In this document: positions 41,831-50,813 of the stretch, piece after piece | Layout: each line of letters starts with the position of its first letter | How positions within the stretch are numbered: the stretch's first letter is position 1 | Assembly (NCBI RefSeq): GCF_036013645.1 | Contig: NZ_CP107869.1 | Coordinates: 2,914,001 to 2,978,000, forward strand | Origin: Streptomyces sp. NBC_00490 | GTDB lineage: Bacteria; Actinomycetota; Actinomycetes; Streptomycetales; Streptomycetaceae | Direction of reading: 5' to 3' | DNA: 64,000 bases | Position numbers and translations under genes: made by a program | Notes under the pieces: model-generated | Seen by the model: the letters and a program-made list of their open reading frames with translations, nothing else | Told to the model about the DNA's origin: nothing | Databases searched by the model: none

Positions 41831-43527
41831 TCGGCCTCATTTCCGCCACCTCGGCGGGGGCGGCTGCGCGGGACCGGCTGGCCGCGGCGTGGCCGGAGCG
41901 GACGCGTGTGTACGAGGGTCCCGTCGGGGATGCCGTACGGGCCGCGTTCGCGGAGTGCGAGCAGCTCGTGTGTTTCCTCGCCACGGGGGCCGTGGTGCGG
42001 CTGGTCGCGCCGCTGCTCGGCGACAAGTCGTCGGACCCGGGTGTGGTGTGTGTCGACGAGGGCGGGCGGTTCGCCGTGTCGCTCGTCGGCGGGCATGGCG
42101 GCGGCGCCAATGAACTCGCCCGTGAGGTCGGGGAGTTGCTGGGCGCGGAACCGGTGGTGACGACGGCCACGGACGCCGTCGGGCTGCCGGGCCTGGACAC
42201 GCTCGGGTTCCCGGTGGAGGGCGATGTCGCCGCGGTGTCGCGGGCGCTGCTCGACGGTGAACCGGTGGCTCTCAGGGCGGACTTCGCGTGGCCGCTGCCC
42301 GCGCTGAAGGTCACGGAGGAGGGCGAGTACCGCGTCCGTCTCACCGACCGTCTCGTGAAGGCGGCCGAGCGCGAGGTCGTGCTGCGGCCGCCGTCCCTCG
42401 TGGTCGGGGTCGGTGCCTCGAAGGGGGCGCCGGTGGACGAGGTGCTGGGCCTGATCGAGGGTGCGCTGCGGGACGCCGGGCTGTCGGCCGCGTCGGTCGC
42501 CGAACTGGCCACCGTGGACGCCAAGTCCGAGGAGCCCGGCATCGTCGGGGCGGCTCAGCGGCTCGGCGTGCCCCTGGTGACGTACTCCGCCGGGGAGTTG
42601 GCGTCCGTCGAGGTCCCGAACCCCTCCGGCGCGCCCCTCGCCGCCGTGGGCACGCCGTCGGTGGCGGAGGCCGCCGCGCTCGTCCGGGGCGGCGAACTCC
42701 TCGTCCCCAAGCGGAAGTCGGAGCGTGCGGACGGGCTGCCGGCCATGGCGACCTGCGCCGTCGTACGGCGTCCCGCGCGCGGCCGGCTCGCGGTCGTCGG
42801 GCTCGGCCCCGGCGCCCGTGACCTGCTCACGCCCCGCGCGAAGGCGGAGTTGCGGCGGGCTTCGGTGCTCGTCGGCCTTGACCAGTACGTCGACCAGATC
42901 CGCGATCTGCTGCGGCCCGGCACCCGGATCCTGGAGTCGGGGCTCGGGGCCGAGGAGGAGCGGGCGCGGACCGCCGTGGCGGAGGCCCGCCAAGGGCAGG
43001 CCGTCGCGCTGATCGGCAGCGGGGACGCGGGCGTGTACGCCATGGCCTCCCCCGCGCTCGCCGAGGCGTCCGACGACATCGACGTGATCGGCGTACCGGG
43101 GGTGACCGCCGCCCTCGCCGCGGCGGCCCTTCTCGGCGCGCCCCTGGGCCACGACCACGTGTCCATCAGCCTCTCCGACCTGCACACTCCGTGGGAGGTC
43201 ATCGAGCGGCGGGTGCGTGCGGCGGCCGAGGCGGACATCGTGGTCACCTTCTACAACCCCCGCTCGCGCGGCCGGGACTGGCAGCTGCCGAAGGCGCTCG
43301 CGATCCTCTCCGAGCACCGGGAGCCGACGACGCCGGTCGGTGTCGTACGGAACGCGTCGCGGCCGGACGAGTCCAGTCGTCTCACGTCACTGGGCTCCCT
43401 GGATCCGGCGACGGTCGACATGATGACGGTGGTGACCGTGGGCAACACGGCTACCCGTGACATCGCGGGGCGCATGGTGACGCCGCGCGGCTACCGCTGG
43501 CAGACGGCAGAGGAGGGCGCCCGGTGA
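41827..43527 (+). CDS. cobJ: CbiG-CobJ fusion (precorrin-3B C17-methyltransferase)
   Basis: 566 aa. Residues about 1-310 are CbiG-like (LISATSAGAAARDRLAAAWP, FLATGAVVRLVAPLL, VGVGASKGAPVDEVL), the lactone-opening module associated with the anaerobic pathway. Residues about 320-566 are CobJ (RLAVVGLGPGARDLLTPRAKAEL, SGDAGVYAMASPALAEASDDIDVIGVPGVTAAL, FYNPRSRGRDWQL). CobJ contracts the macrocycle and methylates C17. GTG start in a GTGA overlap with cobL, and again with cobH downstream. Confidence 0.92.
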   Translation: MIGLISATSAGAAARDRLAAAWPERTRVYEGPVGDAVRAAFAECEQLVCFLATGAVVRLVAPLLGDKSSDPGVVCVDEGGRFAVSLVGGHGGGANELAREVGELLGAEPVVTTATDAVGLPGLDTLGFPVEGDVAAVSRALLDGEPVALRADFAWPLPALKVTEEGEYRVRLTDRLVKAAEREVVLRPPSLVVGVGASKGAPVDEVLGLIEGALRDAGLSAASVAELATVDAKSEEPGIVGAAQRLGVPLVTYSAGELASVEVPNPSGAPLAAVGTPSVAEAAALVRGGELLVPKRKSERADGLPAMATCAVVRRPARGRLAVVGLGPGARDLLTPRAKAELRRASVLVGLDQYVDQIRDLLRPGTRILESGLGAEEERARTAVAEARQGQAVALIGSGDAGVYAMASPALAEASDDIDVIGVPGVTAALAAAALLGAPLGHDHVSISLSDLHTPWEVIERRVRAAAEADIVVTFYNPRSRGRDWQLPKALAILSEHREPTTPVGVVRNASRPDESSRLTSLGSLDPATVDMMTVVTVGNTATRDIAGRMVTPRGYRWQTAEEGAR

Positions 43528-44114
43528 TCCGTGAGGTCCATCCGATCGAGGTGGAGTCCTACCGGCGGCTGCGCGCCCGCCTGGACACCTCGCACTTCCC
43601 GCCACTGACCCGGTCAGTGGTCGAGAGGGTCATCCACTCCGCCGCCGACCTGGAGTACGCGAGCGATCTCGTCATGGACGAGGGCGAGCTGGAGAAGGCG
43701 CACGCGGCCCTGCACGGCGGTGCGCCCGTCGTCGTGGACGTGGAGATGGTCGCGGCCGGCATCACCCGGCGCGAGACCGTCTGCCGGCTGCGGGACGCCG
43801 TGGCCGGGGCGGGGCTGACCCGTTCCGCGCACGCCGTCCGGCTCGCCTACGAGCAGGTCGGACCCGGCGCCCTGTGGGTCATCGGCAACGCGCCCACCGC
43901 GCTGGAGGAGCTGCTGACCCTGGACGCCGCCCCGGCGCTCGTCATCGGTCTGCCCGTCGGCTTCGTCGGCGCGGTCGAGTCCAAGGCCGCGCTGCGCGAG
44001 AGCGGGCTGCCCGCCGTGAGCAACGTGTCCGAGAAGGGCGGCTCGGCGGTCGCCTCGGCCGCGCTCAACGCCCTGCTGTACCACCCCGTTCCGTCTTCCG
44101 AGGAGACATCGTGA
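43524..44114 (+). CDS. cobH: CobH precorrin-8X methylmutase
   Basis: 196 aa. H38 in RVIHSAAD is the expected catalytic histidine that moves the methyl from C11 to C12. VDVEMVAAGITRRE, IGNAPTALEELL and LPVGFVGAVESKAALRES are family signatures. Product is hydrogenobyrinic acid. GTG start overlaps the cobJ stop, and its own stop overlaps the cbiX GTG. Confidence 0.94.
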   Translation: MIREVHPIEVESYRRLRARLDTSHFPPLTRSVVERVIHSAADLEYASDLVMDEGELEKAHAALHGGAPVVVDVEMVAAGITRRETVCRLRDAVAGAGLTRSAHAVRLAYEQVGPGALWVIGNAPTALEELLTLDAAPALVIGLPVGFVGAVESKAALRESGLPAVSNVSEKGGSAVASAALNALLYHPVPSSEETS

Positions 44115-45037
44115 CCACCCCCCAGCCCGCCCTGCTCATCGCCGGCCATGGCACCCGGGACGAGGCCGGCGCCGAGGCGTTCCGCGACTTCGTACGGGAG
44201 CTGGGGCGCCGCAACCCCGAACTGCCCGTCGCGGGCGGCTTCATCGAGCTGTCCCCACCGCCGCTGGGCGAGGCCGTCGCCGAGCTGGTGGAGCGGGGTG
44301 TACGGCGGTTCGCCGCCGTACCGCTGATGCTGGTGTCCGCCGGGCACGCCAAGGGTGACATCCCGGCGGCGCTGGCCCGCGAGAAGGAGCGGCACACCGG
44401 GATCTCGTACGCCTACGGCCGTCCGCTGGGACCGCACCCGGCGCTGCTGTCGGTGCTGGAGCGGCGGCTGGACGAGGCCCTCGGCTCCGCCGAGCGCTCC
44501 CCCGGTGACCGTTCGGACGTGACCGTGCTGCTCGTCGGGCGCGGCTCGACCGACCCGGACGCCAACGCCGAGGTGTACAAGGCGGCCCGGCTGCTGTGGG
44601 AGGGGCGTGGGTACGCGGGGGTGGAGACGGCGTTCGTGTCGCTGGCCGCGCCGGACGTGCCGAGCGGGCTCGACCGGTGTGTGAAGCTGGGCGCGCGGCG
44701 GATCGTCGTACTCCCCTACTTCCTGTTCACCGGCATCCTCCCGGAGCGGGTCCGGCAGCAGACCGAGGGCTGGGCGGCCGCCCACCCGGAGGTCGAGGTG
44801 CGCTCGGCGGACGTCATCGGTCCGGAGCCGGAGCTGCTCGACCTGGTGATGGAGCGGTACCGGGAGGCCGTCGCGGGCGATCTGCGGATGAACTGCGACT
44901 CGTGCGTGTACCGCATCGCGCTGCCGGGCTTCGAGGACAAGGTCGGTCTGCCGCAGCAGCCGCACTTCCACCCCGACGACGACGGCCACCATCACCACCA
45001 CGGACACCACCATGGCGCCCCCTCCCATGCGCACTGA
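44111..45037 (+). CDS. cbiX: CbiX-type sirohydrochlorin chelatase with CxxC and His-rich tail
   Basis: 308 aa, two CbiX-like halves. Active-site histidines are H13 in LLIAGHGTRDEAG and H79 in MLVSAGHAKGD; the second half contains VLLVGRGSTDPDAN. Chelatases of this family insert Co2+ (or Fe2+ for sirohaem) into sirohydrochlorin. The C-terminus adds MNCDSCVYR and a run HHHHHGHHHGAPSHAH, which would bind metal. The presence of both CbiX and CobN means early- and late-insertion chelatases share one locus. GTGA overlap with cobH; the end overlaps the next gene by up to 26 bp. Confidence 0.9.
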   Translation: MTTPQPALLIAGHGTRDEAGAEAFRDFVRELGRRNPELPVAGGFIELSPPPLGEAVAELVERGVRRFAAVPLMLVSAGHAKGDIPAALAREKERHTGISYAYGRPLGPHPALLSVLERRLDEALGSAERSPGDRSDVTVLLVGRGSTDPDANAEVYKAARLLWEGRGYAGVETAFVSLAAPDVPSGLDRCVKLGARRIVVLPYFLFTGILPERVRQQTEGWAAAHPEVEVRSADVIGPEPELLDLVMERYREAVAGDLRMNCDSCVYRIALPGFEDKVGLPQQPHFHPDDDGHHHHHGHHHGAPSHAH

Positions 45038-46103
45038 CGCGGAGGGGGCGGCGGCGCACGACCTCCGCCACCACGGCGACGCGGAGGTCCGCGACGACGG
45101 GGCCCGGCTCACCGACCTCGCCGTGAACGTCCGCGCGAACACGCCCCCGGCGTGGCTGCGGGAGCGGATCGCCGAGTCGCTGACCGGCCTGGCCGCCTAC
45201 CCGGACGGCCGGGACGCGCGGGCTGCGGTCGCGGCACGGCACGGTCTCCCGGCGGAACGCGTCCTGCTGACGGCGGGCGCGGCGGAGGCCTTCGTGCTCC
45301 TCGCCCGTGCCCTGGATGTCCGCCGGCCGCTCGTCGTGCACCCGCAGTTCACGGAGCCGGAGGCGGCGCTGCGGGACGCGGGCCACACGGTCGAGCGGCT
45401 GCTGCTGAGCCAGGAGGACGGCTTCCGCCTGGACCCGGCGGCCGTCCCGGAAGACGCGGACCTGGTGGTGATCGGCAACCCGACCAACCCCACCTCCGTC
45501 CTGCACCCGGCCGACACCCTCGCCCGACTGGCCCGTCCGGGGCGGACCTTGGTGGTGGACGAGGCGTTCATGGACGCGGTGCCGGGCGAGCGCGAGGCGC
45601 TGGCGGGCCGCACGGACATCCCCGGTCTGGTCGTCCTGCGCAGCCTGACGAAGACCTGGGGTCTGGCGGGCCTGCGCATCGGCTACGTCCTGGCCGCCCC
45701 GGAGACCGTCGCGGAACTGGAGCGCGCCCAGCCCCTGTGGCCGGTGTCCACCCCGGCGCTCGCCGCGGCCCAGGCGTGCGTCGAGCCGCAGGCCCTGGCC
45801 GAGGCGGCCCACGCCGCCCACCGCATCGCCGCCGACCGCGCCCATCTCGTCGCGGGGCTACGGGAGTTCGCCCCGGACGGACTGACGGTGGCCGAACCGG
45901 CGGAGGGCCCCTTCGTCCTCGTACGGCTGCCTCGTGCGGCAGGCGTACGCCGGCATCTGCGCGACCTCGGTTTCGCGGTGCGGCGCGGGGACACGTTCCC
46001 GGGTCTGGACGAGGAGTGGCTGCGGCTGGCGGTGCGGGACCGGCAGACGGTCAACTCGTTCCTCCAGGCGCTGGATCAGGCGATGGTCCTGGCGAAGTAC
46101 TGA
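45012..46103 (+). CDS. cobC: CobC-like PLP-dependent L-threonine-phosphate decarboxylase
   Basis: 363 aa, fold-type I aminotransferase-like. VNVRANTPPAWLRERIAESL and GLAAYPDGRDARAAVAARHGL at the N-terminus, NPTNPTSVL, and the PLP lysine K214 in SLTKTWGLAGLRIGY are typical of CobC/CobD(Salmonella) enzymes and of the Rv2231c type. The product (R)-1-aminopropan-2-ol phosphate is used by CobD. ATG at 45012 lies inside cbiX; ATG 45027 is a shorter alternative. The last 53 bp overlap the convergent DUF2264 gene. Confidence 0.87.
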   Translation: MAPPPMRTDAEGAAAHDLRHHGDAEVRDDGARLTDLAVNVRANTPPAWLRERIAESLTGLAAYPDGRDARAAVAARHGLPAERVLLTAGAAEAFVLLARALDVRRPLVVHPQFTEPEAALRDAGHTVERLLLSQEDGFRLDPAAVPEDADLVVIGNPTNPTSVLHPADTLARLARPGRTLVVDEAFMDAVPGEREALAGRTDIPGLVVLRSLTKTWGLAGLRIGYVLAAPETVAELERAQPLWPVSTPALAAAQACVEPQALAEAAHAAHRIAADRAHLVAGLREFAPDGLTVAEPAEGPFVLVRLPRAAGVRRHLRDLGFAVRRGDTFPGLDEEWLRLAVRDRQTVNSFLQALDQAMVLAKY

Positions 46104-47949
46104 CCCGCTCCCGGGTTCCGTCCGGGAAGCGGATGTCGACGGCGCCCTCGTCGTCGACCGCGGCGCTCGCTCCGGTGGTGCGGGCGTCACCCTTGGTCAG
46201 GACGACGAGGGTGACCAGGAGCGGGCCGGTGCCTTCGAGGACCGGGGTCGCGGAGTGGCGTCCGTAGGCGTTGGCGTCGAGGGTGCGGACGACCGTCCCC
46301 TCGGCGTCGCCCCAGCCGTACAGGGCGACGAGGGCGCTCGTGAGGCCGTCCGTGCGGCGGGCTAGGGCGCGGCCGGGGCCGGTCTGCGCGTGGGGTGCCG
46401 CGGTGTCGTCGGCGACGGCCCAACCCCCTTCGCGTACCCGTGAGTTGCCCGGGACCCGGTGGACCCGTACCTCCCACGGTCCGTGGACGACGCTCACCGT
46501 CTCGATCCCAGCGGTCTGGCGGGAGGCGGCGCGTCGGCTCTCGACGCCCAGGGGGTGGATGCGTCCCCGTTCGGACGGTGTCCCGTCCGGGCCGAGGAGG
46601 GCGATGTGGTTGTCGGGCCCGGTCGGTGTGTCCGGAGCGGTGGCGCTGGAGTAGGCGAGCTTGGCGTAGTGCGGGCTGTCCCCGTCCGTGGCCGGTGGGG
46701 GCGGGAGGCGGTCGCTGCCGTGGTTGACGAGCCGGACGATCCCGTCGGCCGCCGTGGAGTGCAGCAGCCAGCCCGGGGCGGGCAGGGCGAGGGTGGAGTC
46801 GGCGGTGTCGACGGGGCCGGGTTCCTCGGTGGCCGTCCACACGGGGTGGGTCCCGGGCAGGAGGAGGCCGAGGAAGGCCTTGCTGGCCCAGTACGGGGAG
46901 GCGGGGCCCGAGTAGCGCTGGGTGACGGGGAGGAAGGGCCGGTACCAGCCGAGGCTGAGCAGACCGTGTTCGTCGGGCGCGCCCCGCTCGGCGAAGTGCT
47001 TCAGGGTGCCGGAGGCCAGCCGCCGGGTGCGGCCGGGCGGCAGCGGGGTGGCGTCCGCGAGGGCGCCGGCCCACAGGGGGGCGGCCGCGGCGAAACGGTA
47101 GGTGAGGGAGCGGCCCTGGTGGACGGGGGCGCCGTCGGAACCGAAGAAGTACTGGTGGGCGGCGAGGAACTCCCGCAGTCGGGCCCGGTGCCGGGCGACG
47201 GTGCCGACGTCCGCACGGGGGCCGGCGATCCGCGCCCACAGCACCGGGTACAGGTGCAGCGCCCAGGCGTTGTAGTAGTCGAACTTCTTGCCGTCGCCGT
47301 CCGTGTACCAGCCCCCGCCCCGGTACCAGTCGTCCAGCCTGGCGAGCCCGGCGTCGATCTCGCCACGACTATGGGGGGCGCCGACGGAGGCGAGGAACTC
47401 CTCCGTGATGACCTGGAAGAGCCGCCAGTTGGAGTCATTGGCGACGGCCCCGACGAAGTGGCCCAGCCACTCGGTGACTTGACCTCGTACGGTGTCATCC
47501 AGTTGATCCCAGAGCCAGGGCCGCGACTCGTGCAGCGCGATGGCGATCGAGGCCGCCTCGACCATCGGCTGCCCCCGGTCGGTGATGGGCGGCCACCGCT
47601 CCTCACCGTACGGATCGGTACCGGCGGCCAGCCCTGCCGCGTACCGCTCGACGAGGGCGGGGTCGACCCGACCCTCGGCACCCGCGATACGGAACGCGGC
47701 GAGCAGAAAGGACCGGGCGAACCCTTCGAGCCCGTCGGACCAAGGGCCGGAGTGGCTGGGAGGCCCGGGGAGCCGGTACTGGGCGTAGTTCGGAGAGGCG
47801 TAAGGGAGCAGGCCCCCGAGAAGCCGGTCGGCGAGAGCTTCCCAGTGGACGCGGGTCCAGCCGGTGAGGGGCGAGGTCTCCAGGTCCTGGGGTGGAAGGT
47901 CGGGAAGATGCGTCGGGTCGTCAGGGGGCGACACATACGGCGCGGTCAT
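46051..47949 (-). CDS. DUF2264 domain protein (putative glycan-degradation enzyme)
   Basis: 632 aa from the ATG at 47949. The N-terminal LTGWTRVHWEALADRLLGGLLPYASPNYAQYRLPG and the helix pairs with GPWSDGLEGFARSFLLAAFRIAG, WRLFQVITEEF, YYNAWALHLYPVLWARI are the DUF2264 barrel; a beta-rich C-terminal half (GTRERVSTSPG at the end) follows. No signal peptide, so it acts inside the cell. The family is usually linked to import and breakdown of pectin-like oligosaccharides, fitting the ABC and LacI genes next door. Its tail overlaps cobC by 53 bp on the other strand. Confidence 0.8.
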   Translation of the reverse strand: MTAPYVSPPDDPTHLPDLPPQDLETSPLTGWTRVHWEALADRLLGGLLPYASPNYAQYRLPGPPSHSGPWSDGLEGFARSFLLAAFRIAGAEGRVDPALVERYAAGLAAGTDPYGEERWPPITDRGQPMVEAASIAIALHESRPWLWDQLDDTVRGQVTEWLGHFVGAVANDSNWRLFQVITEEFLASVGAPHSRGEIDAGLARLDDWYRGGGWYTDGDGKKFDYYNAWALHLYPVLWARIAGPRADVGTVARHRARLREFLAAHQYFFGSDGAPVHQGRSLTYRFAAAAPLWAGALADATPLPPGRTRRLASGTLKHFAERGAPDEHGLLSLGWYRPFLPVTQRYSGPASPYWASKAFLGLLLPGTHPVWTATEEPGPVDTADSTLALPAPGWLLHSTAADGIVRLVNHGSDRLPPPPATDGDSPHYAKLAYSSATAPDTPTGPDNHIALLGPDGTPSERGRIHPLGVESRRAASRQTAGIETVSVVHGPWEVRVHRVPGNSRVREGGWAVADDTAAPHAQTGPGRALARRTDGLTSALVALYGWGDAEGTVVRTLDANAYGRHSATPVLEGTGPLLVTLVVLTKGDARTTGASAAVDDEGAVDIRFPDGTRERVSTSPGPSPDPAPGGTS

Positions 47950-47995
47950 ACGGGACTGAGCCCTCCGGTTCTGTTCAAGGGGCGGTCGGTCAACG

Positions 47996-48045
47996 TACCT
48001 AGGGGCGCGGGGAACTGCGCGACCAGCCACGACGCACCGGCAGCC
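47996..48045. repeat. Streptomyces intergenic repeat (GGGGCGCGGGGAACTGCGCGA type)
   Basis: TAGGGGCGCGGGGAACTGCG followed by CGACCAGCCACGAC is a motif I recall in very many streptomycete intergenic regions, often as one arm of a hairpin near gene ends. Here it fills the gap between the LacI-type gene stop and the DUF2264 gene start. A single arm is present; no perfect partner is visible within 100 bp. Confidence 0.6.
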
Positions 48046-49107
48046 TCACGACGGCCGATCCAGCGGTGCGACACTGCCGCGAACGACGATGTGCGTGCCC
48101 AGCAGATGGTGGCTCCCGGCCGCACTGTTCGGATCCCGCAGGGCGATCCGCACGGCAGCCCGCCCCAGTTCCTCGGCAGGCGTACGGACAGTGGTCAGCG
48201 GCGGATTGAAGTCCTCGGCGAGCGGGATGTCGTTGTAACCCACGACGGAAACGTCATCCGGCACCCTCAGCCCCGCATCCGCTATCGCGCGGAGCGCCCC
48301 CGCCGCGACCATGTCGTCACCGGCCACCACCGCGGTGAACTCCCGCGTCTCCTTGAGCAGTTCGGTCATCGCCCGCAACCCGGCCGCCCGCCCGAGCCCG
48401 CAGTCGACGACACGCGCGTCCTCAACAGGCAACCCATGCTCGGCAAGCGCCGCACGGTAACCGGCGACACGAGCGTCCAGAGCCGTGTTCCCGGGGAGCC
48501 CGCCGAGGAAGACGATCCGCCGATGCCCCGCCGACAGCAGGTACCCCGTGATCGCCCGCGCCCCCGCCTCGTTGTCGAACTCCACGACCAGCGCCGGGAT
48601 CTCCGGGTCCGGCGCCGGACGCCCGCACAGCACGAGCCGCGCCCCCGACGAGTCCAGCGCCTGCGCGTAGTGAGCCACCCGCGACCGGTACGCGTCGTCC
48701 TCGACCACGCCGCCCACCAGGATCACCAGCCGCGCCCCCTCCTCCCGCATGAGCTGCACGAACTCCATCTCCCGCTGCGGATCCCCGCCGGTGGCGCCCA
48801 CGACGCACAGCCAGCCCCGGTCGGCGGCCTCGGCCTCGACGCCCTCGGCGACCTGGGCGTAGAAGGGGCTGGTGACCTGCCGGACGACGACCGCGGCCAT
48901 CTTCCGGCCGCCTCCGACCAGTGCCCGGGCGTGCGCGTTGGCGACGTAGTCGAGGTCACGCGCGGCACGCAGCACGCGGGCCCGGGTCGCGGGGGGCACG
49001 GGATGGTTCCCGGTGAGCGCGCGCGACGCCGTCGCCGTCGAGACACCCGCCCGCTCGGCGACCTCGCGGATCGTGACCCGTCCCTTGCCTGTCATACCGT
49101 TCCCCAT
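48046..49107 (-). CDS. LacI-family transcriptional regulator
   Basis: 353 aa from ATG 49107; ATG 49095, with GGGGA upstream, is an alternative. The N-terminal helix-turn-helix VTIREVAERAGVSTATASRALTG and hinge (ARDLDYVANAHARALVGG) are followed by a periplasmic-binding-protein-like effector domain (MAAVVVRQVTSPFYAQVAEGVEAEA, VVAGDDMVAAGALRAIADAG, VSVVGYNDIPLAEDFNPPLTTVR). It most likely represses the neighbouring permease operon through the palindrome at 52717-52730, released by an imported sugar. Located between the solute-binding protein and DUF2264 genes, same strand. Confidence 0.93.
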   Translation of the reverse strand: MGNGMTGKGRVTIREVAERAGVSTATASRALTGNHPVPPATRARVLRAARDLDYVANAHARALVGGGRKMAAVVVRQVTSPFYAQVAEGVEAEAADRGWLCVVGATGGDPQREMEFVQLMREEGARLVILVGGVVEDDAYRSRVAHYAQALDSSGARLVLCGRPAPDPEIPALVVEFDNEAGARAITGYLLSAGHRRIVFLGGLPGNTALDARVAGYRAALAEHGLPVEDARVVDCGLGRAAGLRAMTELLKETREFTAVVAGDDMVAAGALRAIADAGLRVPDDVSVVGYNDIPLAEDFNPPLTTVRTPAEELGRAAVRIALRDPNSAAGSHHLLGTHIVVRGSVAPLDRPS

Positions 49108-49138
49108 CCCCCGCGCCTCGCGCTCCACCGGCGAAGCG

Positions 49139-50776
49139 TCACGTGTTGGCCGCATAGTCCTTCGCGAACTCCTCGGCCATTCTGTCGCCGCCCCGCGATC
49201 GCCACTTCTTCACGGCCGCGTCCCACTCCGACAGCGGGATCCGTCCGGCGACGATCCCGGTGACCGTGTCGTCGAGCATCGCCTTGAGTGTGGTCCCCTG
49301 AGCGTTCTTCGTGCGGGACTGGAGTCCGTACGAGGCGTTGCGGACGGCGTGCGGCACCGTCTGCTGCTGCCAGGCGTGCAGGGCCCGTACGGCGTCCGGC
49401 ATCCCCGGTACGAACAGGACCTGCGGGCCCTCGGCGAGGTACTTCAGCGGCAGGTTGGTGTTGTTCTCGACCTCGCCGAGCTTGGTGGGCTGCGGGGAGC
49501 CGTCCTTGCCGCGGGTGAAGTGGGTGCCCTCGACGCCGTAGTGGACGAGCTCCCACTCCTTGCTGCCGAAGGGGGCGGCGAGGTAGTCGAGGATGCGCAG
49601 GAGCAGCTCGACGCGTTCCTTCTTCGCCTTCTTCAGGACGGTGTAGCCGAAGGAGCGGCGGGCGGCGACGATGCCGCCGGGGGTGCCGTCGACGCTGTAC
49701 GGGAGGGCGGCGGCCGGGGTCAACTTGCCCTGCGTCTCGCGGTACTTGGGGAGGTAGGCGCCGAAGCCGTCCTGCATGGAGCCGACGGTGCCGTTGTAGA
49801 AGAGGGTCGTCAGGTCGATCTGGGAGATGGAGGTCGCGTCCGGGTGGTACGCGCCGCCCTTGCGCAGTCCGGCCTGGAAGGCGATCGCGGCCTTGAAGCG
49901 CTCGTCGGCCCAACCCGGCCGGAAGGCACCGGACTTGGTGACGGCCCACTCCTGGGGCGCGTTGTGCGCGGCGGAGTGCACGGCGTTGCCGAACAGGGAC
50001 CCCTGGGCGGCGCCGAGTGCGTAGGTACGGCCGCTCGTGGCCTTCTTGGCGACGGCCGCGAAGTCCTGGGAGGTCCAGCCCTCCGTCATGCCGGCGTCGG
50101 TGAACATCCCCTGGTTGAGCCAGAGGGTGGAGCCGGGCAGCGGGCGTTCCAGGGGGATGCCGTAGACGCGGCCGCCGATGCGGCCCATGTCCCGCCAGGC
50201 GTGGGTGGGGATGTTGGCGAGGTTGGGGTAGTCGGCGACGGCCGCGCCCGACAGGAACGGGGTGAGGTCCTCGGCCCTGCGCTGCACGAACTCGGCCTCG
50301 CGGGGCAGGACGAACCCGGAGAACATGTTGATGATGTCCGGCAGGCTGTCGGGGTCGCCCGCCATCACCGTCGCCATCTTCTTCTGGTAGTCGGCCTGGG
50401 AGATGATCGTGTACTCGATCTTCACGCCGAGGGCCTTCTCGACCGCCGCCCAGAACCGGTTGGCGGAGGCCGGCTTGGGCGGGGTGCCGAAGGACACCGA
50501 CATGACCTTGACGGTGGAGCCGTCGCCGGGGGTGCGGGCGACGGACTTCACCAGCTCGGCGGGGTAGGCGGTGTATCCGGCCTGGACACCGGCGTCGGTG
50601 GGGGCCAGATCGGGCTTGGGGCCGGTGGCGGGCCGGTAGGACGGCCAGGGGGCGAGCTTCTTGCCGGCGTTGGAGACGTCGCTGTCGCCGGAGCCGGTGG
50701 AACAGGCCGTCAGTACGCCCGGGACGGCGACGGCGGCCATGGAGCCGAGCAGGGTGCGACGGGACATGCGGGGCAT
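49139..50776 (-). CDS. ABC-transporter solute-binding lipoprotein (LplA-like)
   Basis: 545 aa. A Tat-like RR motif (SRRTLLGSMAAVAVPGVLTAC) ends in a lipobox whose Cys would be acylated, so it is anchored outside the membrane. The mature protein resembles large family-1 extracellular binding proteins of the LplA/YtcQ type (GTPGGIVAARRSFGYTVLKKAKKERVELLLRILDYLAAPFGSKEWELVHYG). Such proteins deliver oligosaccharides to the paired permeases encoded just upstream. ATG start; 37 bp from the permease stop. Confidence 0.9.
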   Translation of the reverse strand: MPRMSRRTLLGSMAAVAVPGVLTACSTGSGDSDVSNAGKKLAPWPSYRPATGPKPDLAPTDAGVQAGYTAYPAELVKSVARTPGDGSTVKVMSVSFGTPPKPASANRFWAAVEKALGVKIEYTIISQADYQKKMATVMAGDPDSLPDIINMFSGFVLPREAEFVQRRAEDLTPFLSGAAVADYPNLANIPTHAWRDMGRIGGRVYGIPLERPLPGSTLWLNQGMFTDAGMTEGWTSQDFAAVAKKATSGRTYALGAAQGSLFGNAVHSAAHNAPQEWAVTKSGAFRPGWADERFKAAIAFQAGLRKGGAYHPDATSISQIDLTTLFYNGTVGSMQDGFGAYLPKYRETQGKLTPAAALPYSVDGTPGGIVAARRSFGYTVLKKAKKERVELLLRILDYLAAPFGSKEWELVHYGVEGTHFTRGKDGSPQPTKLGEVENNTNLPLKYLAEGPQVLFVPGMPDAVRALHAWQQQTVPHAVRNASYGLQSRTKNAQGTTLKAMLDDTVTGIVAGRIPLSEWDAAVKKWRSRGGDRMAEEFAKDYAANT

Positions 50777-50813
50777 GGGTGAATCACCTCGTGTCAGCTG
50801 GTGGGAGCTTGCG

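Noticed and set aside
45001..45037. His-run at the end of cbiX as a cloning tag artefact
   Set aside because: The run is interrupted, continues to APSHAH and the natural stop, and sits in native operon context with an overlapping cobC start.
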